From: a virus
DNA length: 28,233 nt
IMG/VR virus record: IMGVR_UViG_3300025118_003437
Coordinates: 1 to 28,233 of that record
Reading direction: 5' to 3' (one strand)
The notes below the pieces were generated by a model that did not search any database, was not told the DNA's origin, and saw only the letters and a list, made by a program, of their open reading frames with translations. This document shows, piece after piece, positions 22,087 to 28,233 of this stretch; within the stretch, counting starts at the first letter, position 1, and each line of letters opens with the position of its first letter. Both the position numbers and the translations under genes were made by a program.

Positions 22087-23121
22087 ATGAACAATGCTCC
22101 CTTTTTTGAGGAGGCCGCGCCTTTATTTAATACAAATAAACAAAGAGGCCAAGAAAAATCTAAAGATGTTGCTATAAAGCTAAACTCCTTTTCTTTTGGA
22201 GATACTTTATCAGCTACGCCAACGATAAGAAAGTTAGCGGAGTATTACGCTAAAAAAATAATAGTGTGCACGCATAAACCTTTTCTTTTTGAGCACAATC
22301 CATATGTTCTTTTTACGATACATGTAGATGATTTTAAACAAGAACATTATGATAAATACGAGGTCTTTGATACTTTTAATTCAATAGGAAAGGCAGATAG
22401 AGCTGGGATAGAAAAAAAATACGCAGCTTTCGATATAAGAAAGATACATTGCACGGAGATAGGCTTTGACTTGATGCCAGAAGAGCTTCATTGCGATTAT
22501 TACCCCGGAACAATAGAGTTTAATAGAGGTGACCAAGACTTTCTAGCTAATAACAAATACGCAGTTGTTCATATAGGACAAAATTGGCCTAGTAGAACTT
22601 GGCCAAAAGAGAGCTACGTTAATTTGATAAGAGGGCTGAATAGAAATCACCTAAAGGTTGCGTTAGTTGGGTTTGATCAGAAACCTGAGCCGGGCCAATA
22701 TAACCACGATAAAACTTGCTATAATTTCGATGCTTTAGATTTTGAAGGAGTAAGTTTTTTAAATAGAACTTCCTTAGATCAAGATTATTATATAACCAAG
22801 AACTCAGAGGCTTGCGTGACTATGGATACAGGACAGCTACATCTGGCAGGCTGCACTGACGCTCATATTATATTTATAGGAGCTTCTGTTCACCCTTTTT
22901 GGAGAGCTCCCTACAGAAAAGGAAGTCAATCTTATAAAATGACTTTCGTCGGTGGCACGTGCGAAGCTTTTTGTGCGTCGGACCCAAAGTATTCTGTTAT
23001 AGAGCACGGTACCGTTAATAGTGTTCCCCCTTTGCCTTTTTGCTTAGAAGGGAGGCCTAATTTCGACTGTCAACCTAGGTGGGAAGACGTTCTTTCTTCT
23101 ACCTTAAAAGTTACAGAATGA
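22087..23121 (+). CDS. Glycosyltransferase family 9-like (heptosyltransferase-type)
   Basis: 344 residues from the ATG at 22087. The GT-B pattern of GT9 is visible: SFGDTLSATPTIRKL (36-50) in the N-terminal acceptor domain, and VVHIGQNWPSRTWPKESYVN (160-179) and MDTGQLHLAGCTDAHIIFIG (246-265) in the sugar-nucleotide domain. Four Cys near the C-terminus (C292, C296, C319, C328) recall the metal finger of the TibC-type proteins downstream. Expected to transfer a heptose or other sugar to lipopolysaccharide or protein. First gene of a four-gene operon; it overlaps the next gene by ATGA. Confidence 0.82.
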   Translation: MNNAPFFEEAAPLFNTNKQRGQEKSKDVAIKLNSFSFGDTLSATPTIRKLAEYYAKKIIVCTHKPFLFEHNPYVLFTIHVDDFKQEHYDKYEVFDTFNSIGKADRAGIEKKYAAFDIRKIHCTEIGFDLMPEELHCDYYPGTIEFNRGDQDFLANNKYAVVHIGQNWPSRTWPKESYVNLIRGLNRNHLKVALVGFDQKPEPGQYNHDKTCYNFDALDFEGVSFLNRTSLDQDYYITKNSEACVTMDTGQLHLAGCTDAHIIFIGASVHPFWRAPYRKGSQSYKMTFVGGTCEAFCASDPKYSVIEHGTVNSVPPLPFCLEGRPNFDCQPRWEDVLSSTLKVTE

Positions 23122-26100
23122 AAAGAAAGATATTATTTATACCCATGCATCTTTCTACTGGTGGGTCTCCTCAGTGGCTGCATGAGCTTATAAAAGTCTG
23201 TTTGTCGGAGAACGAGGTTTTTGTAGCTGAGTTTAATAATTACGGTTCCTATAATATACAAAAAGACAGGATAATAAATTTAGTTGGCAAAAAGAATTAT
23301 GAATGTATTGGTCCGTGTTTTTCGGATAATTGGATAGAAGAAAGGGGTAAGTTACTAGAAGTTATAAAAGAATTTGATCCTCATATAATACATTTTAACG
23401 AAATACCTGAAAACTTTGAATACAATGGATTCCCCGAAGAATTACTTGAAAAAATATATAACGAAAACAGAAGTTATAAAATATTAGAAACTTGCCATTC
23501 TAATGCTTTTGATTTTGCCAATAAGGTTCATCAGCCTGATGCGTATGTGTGCGTTTCAGATTACCACCCAAGAAAAATAAAAGAGGTTTTCCCTGAGGCT
23601 AAGTGTTATACTTGGGATTATAAGATACCCAATAAGGAGAGACCCGACAGAGATAAAACTTTGATGAGCCTTGGACTAGACCCAACAAAAACCCATATAC
23701 TAAATGTTGGTCTCTTTCACGAAAATAAAAACCAGAAGTTTATTTATAAAATAGCAGAAGAAATGCTAGATGAAAATATTCAGTTTCATTTTATAGGAAA
23801 CAGCTGTTACCTATGTAATTGTGGCATTGAAAACACAGATCTACTTAATTGCAAAGTATGGGGAGAAAGAAAGGATGTGGATAGATTTTATTCATGTATG
23901 GACTTGTTTTTCTTTCCGTCGATAAGGGAGTTAAACCCGCTGAGTGTTAAAGAGGCATTATCTTGGGGTATGCCTGTATTAATGAACAGGATAAAATCTT
24001 GTGATTTATACAAAAAATACGAAAACAATGACAATGTAATTTTTATAGATGATGTAAATACAAAAGAGTATATAGAAAAAACTATAAAGAACCCTAGAAA
24101 AAAAGAAGATTTTAGAATAGCTTTGTATACAAGTTTTTATAATAACGCTAGATATATAACGGGCGTATATAAACAAATATGCAGCCAGACTTACGAGGAC
24201 TGGAAGTGGTTTGTTACAGATGACTTCAGCAAGGATAGCGCGGTTAAAGACACTTTAGTTGACTTAGCTTCAAAAGATAATAGAGTAGTATACTGTGAGC
24301 AAAAAACTAAAAAAGAGATGTTTTGGAATCCTCAACATTTTGTTACTAAAGATTGCGACTACTTAGCTTTAGTAGATGCGGACGACGGAATATACCCTAA
24401 AGCTTTAGAGTTTTTAAATCATATGCTGAAAAAGAACCCTGAGGCTTTTTCTTTTTCAACATGGTTCCATCAGTATAGTAACGATATAGACAGCACGGAT
24501 AACATCACTAATCTTGATTACTCTTTTCCTAAAGACAATTGGTGCGACTACTTAGATAAGCATGAAAAAGACCTAATAAATTCAGGAGAATTCGACTGGT
24601 CATACTTAAGAACTTTTAGGTTCTTTGGGGCTCTAAGGGGGCACAAGAACGATAAGCAAGTTGAGATAGAGGTTCAGAGTCCTGTAGAGACGGTATCAGA
24701 AGACTCTATAAGGATGGCGCAGCTTCAAAAGTATGGAAATTATGTACTTTTTCCTAGGCCTATGTACAAGGTGCTTAACCATGACGAGTCTCACGCTACG
24801 CCTTCAAACGTAACCAATGAACAAGGTAAGGTGGGTAAGTTAAATTTATATGACTCTATAAACTCTACAAAAAACTTCAAGCATAACGTAATACTCCACA
24901 CTTACTATAGATTCTTTGACGAGCTTTGTGCGTTGGCTAGATCTGATATACATTTTGAAAAAAATAGAAAGAGACTTTGTTTGATCACCAATAAAGAAGT
25001 ATCTGATTCAGAAAAGAATAAAATACAGGACCTATATTTTGATCATGATTTTTGTGTTAACGAGTATTCTGAAAAGGTTGATTATTTCTTTTTCGATGCT
25101 AATAGCTTTAATGATAACGAACTAAAAGACATATTTACAAAACTAAAAAGTATAAAAAATAATTTTGATTTAAATATTTATTCTCTTTTAAGTAAAGAAG
25201 ATAGAGAGGTAATGGATAAAGCTATCTCGAGAGTATCGAATATTTTTCATGGCCTCGTCTTCAGATGGAATACTTTTTGTAGAAATTTAGTTTTTAATAT
25301 GAAGTTTAAAAATTTAAAAAAGAAAGTCTTAATCGAGCTTTGCAGTTCCTCTCTAGGAGATAGTTTGGCTTGGGTTCCGTATGCAGAAGAATACAGAGTG
25401 CAAAAAGATTGCGATGTCCACTTGTTTACTTTTAAAAATGATTTGTATAGAAATAGCTACCCTGAGATAAAGTTCATTGATGACTTAAAAGAAGTTGAAG
25501 GCGAGAATTTTCATGATCATCTTAAGATAGGCTGGTTTAATCATACTCCTGACTGGGTTAAGCAAAATGAAGAGCAAAGAGCTGCGTCTTATTATTTGGG
25601 CTTAGAGCATAAAGAGTTAAAACCTAGGGTTGATATAAATAATAAAGAAAGGATGATCTCGGGCAAATATGTCTGCATATCCGTTCAATCTACGGCTCAA
25701 TGCAAGTACTGGAATAATCCTGATGGGTGGGATAAGGTTGTAGAGTACTTAAACTCAAAAGGGTATCAGGTAGTGTGCATAGATAGGCATGAGTCTTTTG
25801 GGGGAAGAAATAGAGACAACCGTATACCCTCCGGGGGTATAAATAAAACTGGAGACTTCGACTTGCAGGAGAGAATAACAGATTTATATCATTGCGAGTT
25901 TTTCATAGGTTTAGGCTCTGGCCTGTCTTGGCTGGCTTGGGCTCTGAACAAGGACGTGGTTTTAATAAGTGGATTTAGCAATGAGGAAACAGAATTTTAT
26001 ACGCCATACAGAGTAATCAATAAAGACGTTTGTAATTCCTGTTGGAATAATCATAAATTTGATGCTAGTAATTGGAACTGGTGCCCGGAACACGAAGGCA

Positions 26101-26174
26101 CAGAAAGGGAATTTGAATGTTCAAAATCTATAACTTTTGAAATGGTTAAAGAGCAGATAGATAAATTAATATGA
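23118..26174 (+). CDS. Three-domain glycosyltransferase: GT4, GT2 and TibC-like heptosyltransferase
   Basis: 1018 residues from the ATG at 23118, which overlaps the previous stop. Domain 1 (about 1-325) is GT4-like, with LNVGLFHENKNQKF and the EX7E motif ELNPLSVKE (271-279). Domain 2 (about 332-600) is GT2-like: RIALYTSFYNNARYITGV and DAD at 420-422. Domain 3 (about 735-1018) resembles the autotransporter heptosyltransferases (TibC/BAHT): SSSLGDSLAWVPYAEEY, SVQSTAQCKYWNNPDGWDKV, GLGSGLSWLAWALNK, and a Cys finger C972-x2-C975-x13-C989-x11-C1001. TibC carries an iron-binding four-Cys finger. A linker region of unclear fold spans about 600-735. The fusion suggests sequential assembly of one glycan. 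Confidence 0.82.
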   Translation: MKRKILFIPMHLSTGGSPQWLHELIKVCLSENEVFVAEFNNYGSYNIQKDRIINLVGKKNYECIGPCFSDNWIEERGKLLEVIKEFDPHIIHFNEIPENFEYNGFPEELLEKIYNENRSYKILETCHSNAFDFANKVHQPDAYVCVSDYHPRKIKEVFPEAKCYTWDYKIPNKERPDRDKTLMSLGLDPTKTHILNVGLFHENKNQKFIYKIAEEMLDENIQFHFIGNSCYLCNCGIENTDLLNCKVWGERKDVDRFYSCMDLFFFPSIRELNPLSVKEALSWGMPVLMNRIKSCDLYKKYENNDNVIFIDDVNTKEYIEKTIKNPRKKEDFRIALYTSFYNNARYITGVYKQICSQTYEDWKWFVTDDFSKDSAVKDTLVDLASKDNRVVYCEQKTKKEMFWNPQHFVTKDCDYLALVDADDGIYPKALEFLNHMLKKNPEAFSFSTWFHQYSNDIDSTDNITNLDYSFPKDNWCDYLDKHEKDLINSGEFDWSYLRTFRFFGALRGHKNDKQVEIEVQSPVETVSEDSIRMAQLQKYGNYVLFPRPMYKVLNHDESHATPSNVTNEQGKVGKLNLYDSINSTKNFKHNVILHTYYRFFDELCALARSDIHFEKNRKRLCLITNKEVSDSEKNKIQDLYFDHDFCVNEYSEKVDYFFFDANSFNDNELKDIFTKLKSIKNNFDLNIYSLLSKEDREVMDKAISRVSNIFHGLVFRWNTFCRNLVFNMKFKNLKKKVLIELCSSSLGDSLAWVPYAEEYRVQKDCDVHLFTFKNDLYRNSYPEIKFIDDLKEVEGENFHDHLKIGWFNHTPDWVKQNEEQRAASYYLGLEHKELKPRVDINNKERMISGKYVCISVQSTAQCKYWNNPDGWDKVVEYLNSKGYQVVCIDRHESFGGRNRDNRIPSGGINKTGDFDLQERITDLYHCEFFIGLGSGLSWLAWALNKDVVLISGFSNEETEFYTPYRVINKDVCNSCWNNHKFDASNWNWCPEHEGTEREFECSKSITFEMVKEQIDKLI

Positions 26175-27055
26175 GTAAAAGAGTAAAGGTTTATTTTGAC
26201 GGAGAGGGCTTAGGAGATACTATTGGCTGGATGGGTCAAGTCGAGAGATATCAAAAAATTACAGGAAACGAAGTTTACGTCTTCTGTAAGTTTAACGACA
26301 TATTTGCTCCCGACAATATTAAGGTGAGCCCCAAAAATAGTCCCTTGGTCGAAAAAACTTACGACGAGTCTTTTGTCATAGGTTATTGTGGATGGCAGAG
26401 GCCTTCTAATTTAAGAAATGAAGTTAAAGACATTAAAGCAAGTGGGTTAATGCAGATGGCTTCTGAGATTTTAGGTTTAGAAGATTTCAAAGAGGTTAAG
26501 CCGGTTTTGAATATCAAACCCAAAAATATCAAGCTAAAGCGCCGTACCGTATCCATAGCGTCGTTAACTACAATGCAGCAAAAGTTCTGGAATTACAAGG
26601 GAGGCTGGAACGCTGTTATATCTCATCTAAAGAAAAAGGGCATAGATACCATTAGTATCGATGGCGATTCTCAGTTTGGAGCTGGTTATCCTCTGGGAGA
26701 CATACCAGCTTTTAATCCTATACCTTCGGCATCTAAAGATAAGACGGGGCTGTCTCTTCAAAAAGCAGCCAACTATATACAAAAATCTGTTTTCTTTATG
26801 GGCTTGGCTTCAGGTCTATCTTGGTTGGCTTGGGCTCTAGATAAGCCTGTTGTAATGATTTTAGGTTCTGTTGCTGCGGATTATCATTTTAGTAACCCAT
26901 ATGTAGTACAGAACAAAAATGTTTGCCATGACTGTTGGAGAAATCATGATATGGTTGGAGATGAATGGTATTGGTGTCCCGAGGATAAGAATTTTGAGTG
27001 CAGTAGGCAAATAACGCCAGAAATGGTAATAGAAAAAATAAATACATTATTATGA
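26171..27055 (+). CDS. TibC-like autotransporter-type heptosyltransferase, stand-alone paralogue
   Basis: 294 residues. It closely parallels domain 3 of the upstream fusion: GEGLGDTIGWMGQVERYQ, TTMQQKFWNYKGGWNAVI, GLASGLSWLAWALDK (211-225), and a Cys finger C252-x2-C255-x13-C269-x7-C277 with the same CxxCWxNH and WxWCPE surroundings. The TibC family O-heptosylates Ser residues of autotransporter adhesins in Gram-negative bacteria. Here the enzyme lies next to fibres rich in Ser and Thr. Two paralogues in one operon may form a mixed complex or act on different substrates. It overlaps both neighbours by ATGA. Confidence 0.85.
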   Translation: MSKRVKVYFDGEGLGDTIGWMGQVERYQKITGNEVYVFCKFNDIFAPDNIKVSPKNSPLVEKTYDESFVIGYCGWQRPSNLRNEVKDIKASGLMQMASEILGLEDFKEVKPVLNIKPKNIKLKRRTVSIASLTTMQQKFWNYKGGWNAVISHLKKKGIDTISIDGDSQFGAGYPLGDIPAFNPIPSASKDKTGLSLQKAANYIQKSVFFMGLASGLSWLAWALDKPVVMILGSVAADYHFSNPYVVQNKNVCHDCWRNHDMVGDEWYWCPEDKNFECSRQITPEMVIEKINTLL

Positions 27056-27444
27056 AAGTAGAGGTATCAGACGGAGAGGTTTTAGATAAGCTATCTATCT
27101 TGGAAATCAAATTAGAAAATATACAAGATGAGGCTAAACTAGTTAATATCGGAAAAGAGCACGTTACATTATTGGAGACTATTGGTCAGCCAGATTGGCA
27201 TGAACATGTTTTTAGAAGACATGGGTTTTACGACCAATTGAAAGAGATAAATAAAGAGTTATGGGATATAGAAGACGAAATAAGATTAAAAGAAAAAAGT
27301 CAAGAATTTGACTCTATTTTTATTAAATTGGCGCGAAGAGTCTACCGTACTAATGACAAAAGAGCTGAAATGAAGAAGGAAATTAACATTTACACTGGGT
27401 CCAATCTATTAGAAGAAAAATCTTACGAAGATTACGCCCAATAA
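27052..27444 (+). CDS. DUF6165-like protein
   Basis: 130 residues. It begins KVEVSDGEVLDKLSILEIKL and continues ENIQDEAKLVNIGKEHVTLL. This opening matches, as far as I recall, the small family catalogued as DUF6165, found in bacteria next to glycan biosynthesis genes. The rest is helical and charged (YDQLKEINKELWDIEDEIRL), likely a helical bundle or coiled coil. No catalytic motif is visible; it may be a partner or scaffold for the glycosyltransferases. It ends the operon, with a promoter-like motif before the fibre gene that follows. Confidence 0.7.
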   Translation: MKVEVSDGEVLDKLSILEIKLENIQDEAKLVNIGKEHVTLLETIGQPDWHEHVFRRHGFYDQLKEINKELWDIEDEIRLKEKSQEFDSIFIKLARRVYRTNDKRAEMKKEINIYTGSNLLEEKSYEDYAQ

Positions 27445-27445
27445 T

Positions 27446-27456
27446 GTGTAATTTAC
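27446..27456 (+). promoter_or_regulatory. Candidate promoter core GTGTAATTTAC
   Basis: Directly follows the stop at 27444 and lies 7 bases before the ATG at 27464. Matches GTGTAATTA before 18408. Confidence 0.42.
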
Positions 27457-27463
27457 ATAGTAT

Positions 27464-28233
27464 ATGGCGGTCAAAAGGTATGTTGGAGATAAGCTAGTAG
27501 GCTTAGACGCTGAAAAGGATAGTGTTTTACACACTGTTTCCGATGGCGCTAACTATTATTCGACCGACTCCCCTTATAGTGTATACATAAAACAGAGCGA
27601 AGCTTGGCAGCAAATAAGTGCCGGTGGGGGTGGAGATAGTACTTCGGGTTCATCAGGTACTTCAGGTTCGTCGGGTTCAGCTGGTTCAGCTGGTACTTCG
27701 GGTTCAGCTGGTACTTCGGGTTCGTCAGGTTCATCTGGTACTTCAGGTTCATCTGGTACTTCAGGTTCGTCGGGTTTATCTGGTACTTCAGGTTCGTCGG
27801 GTTCAGCTGGTACTTCTGGTTCATCAGGTACTTCGGGTACTTCAGGTTCGTCAGGTACTTCAGGCACTTCAGGTTCATCTGGCACTTCAGGTACTTCAGG
27901 TTCATCTGGTACTTCAGGTAGTTCTGGAAACGATGGTACTTCTGGTAGTTCTGGAAACGATGGCACTTCAGGTTCGTCGGGTTTATCTGGTACTTCTGGT
28001 TCATCAGGTACTTCAGGTACTTCTGGTTCATCAGGTACTTCAGGTACTTCAGGTTCATCTGGTACTTCAGGTACTTCAGGTTCATCTGGTACTTCTGGTT
28101 CAGCAGGAACTTCAGGTACTTCTGGTTCAGCAGGAACTTCAGGTACTTCAGGTTCATCTGGTACTTCAGGTTCGTCGGGTTCATCTGGTACTTCTGGTTC
28201 AGCAGGAATTTCAGGTACTTCAGGTTCATCTGG
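27464..28233 (+). CDS. Collagen-like Gly-X-Ser fibre protein, cut by the right edge
   Basis: At least 256 residues; the C-terminus lies beyond the window. Residues 1-55 (MAVKRYVGDKLVGLDAEKDS, DGANYYSTDSPYSVYIKQ, AWQQISAGGGG) look like an attachment domain of the YVGD...GLS...DGA.YYETD type found at the start of phage fibre proteins. From residue 59 on, every third residue is Gly: GTS, GSS, GSA, GLS and GND triplets. That is a collagen-like triple-helix pattern without proline, and rich in Ser and Thr. It directly follows a glycosyltransferase operon with TibC-type enzymes, so it is a candidate O-glycosylated fibre. Two reverse-strand frames over the repeat are shadows. Confidence 0.85.
   Translation, partial: MAVKRYVGDKLVGLDAEKDSVLHTVSDGANYYSTDSPYSVYIKQSEAWQQISAGGGGDSTSGSSGTSGSSGSAGSAGTSGSAGTSGSSGSSGTSGSSGTSGSSGLSGTSGSSGSAGTSGSSGTSGTSGSSGTSGTSGSSGTSGTSGSSGTSGSSGNDGTSGSSGNDGTSGSSGLSGTSGSSGTSGTSGSSGTSGTSGSSGTSGTSGSSGTSGSAGTSGTSGSAGTSGTSGSSGTSGSSGSSGTSGSAGISGTSGSS
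27638..28233. repeat. 9/18-bp Gly-Thr-Ser / Gly-Ser-Ser coding repeat
   Basis: Mainly units of GGTACTTCA and GGTTCATCT with synonymous and Ala/Leu/Asn-Asp variants, running to the window edge. All units are in frame. A short version (TSGTSGSSGSSGSSGL) occurs inside the fibre at 19250. Low complexity makes this stretch prone to slippage and to assembly errors. Confidence 0.95.

Noticed and set aside
27549-28229. Two long reverse-strand frames over the right-end repeat
   Set aside because: They are products of the periodic 9-bp repeat (Lys-Tyr-Leu and Pro-Glu-Val strings) antisense to a well supported fibre with a recognisable N-terminal domain.
27574-28233. Role of the 2OG oxygenase as a collagen-type prolyl hydroxylase for the right-end fibre
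   Set aside because: The visible Gly-X-Y triplets contain no proline or lysine, so this substrate has no support.

Overview
The window is most likely a piece of a tailed double-stranded DNA bacteriophage genome, probably from an aquatic environment. Its genes are tightly packed, AT-rich and mostly co-directional with ATGA or 1-base overlaps. They include a large terminase, portal, protease-scaffold, HK97-type major capsid protein, fibre proteins, a PhoH-like ATPase and a 2-oxoglutarate oxygenase, the last two being common in marine phages. I see no tRNA, integrase, transposase, CRISPR array or rRNA. The host cannot be determined; the heptosyltransferase-type genes hint at a Gram-negative host but do not prove one.

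Layout. 1-2.9 kb is a mixed-strand early-type region: a truncated Ser/Gly/Pro repeat fibre gene on the minus strand, small membrane proteins including two divergently transcribed paralogues with an MscS-like beta-domain, PhoH, and a small protein with a degenerate zinc-protease motif. 2.9-8.8 kb on the plus strand holds a zinc-ribbon protein, a sigma-like factor with a cysteine cluster, a PhyH-type oxygenase, a protein with two HTH-like repeats (candidate small terminase), an ERCC4-type nuclease and the large terminase. 8.8-17.9 kb is the head module: a fibre-like protein, portal, an FtsZ/tubulin-like GTPase, small virion-type proteins, a protease-scaffold fusion with a possible nested scaffold start, a decoration-type protein and the major capsid protein. 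Two clear intrinsic terminators punctuate it. 18.0-22.0 kb encodes a SAP-like basic protein and fibre/lectin-like proteins (FN3 and LamG folds). 22.1-27.4 kb is a glycosyltransferase operon: a GT9-like enzyme, a 1018-residue GT4-GT2-TibC-like fusion, a stand-alone TibC-like paralogue and a DUF6165-like protein. The window ends inside a collagen-like fibre gene built of Gly-Thr-Ser / Gly-Ser-Ser triplets.

How it may work together. Two ideas stand out. First, TibC-type enzymes O-heptosylate Ser-rich adhesin repeats in bacteria. Two such domains lie directly upstream of a fibre made almost only of Gly, Ser and Thr, which suggests a phage system that glycosylates its own fibres. Second, a phage sigma-like factor is encoded together with a recurrent GTGTAWAW / TAGTTATA motif close upstream of genes that have an intergenic gap, which suggests a dedicated late promoter. 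The tubulin-like GTPase, with its T7-loop aspartates retained and lying between portal and protease, is the third notable feature. All functions are inferred from sequence reading alone; no database search was run.
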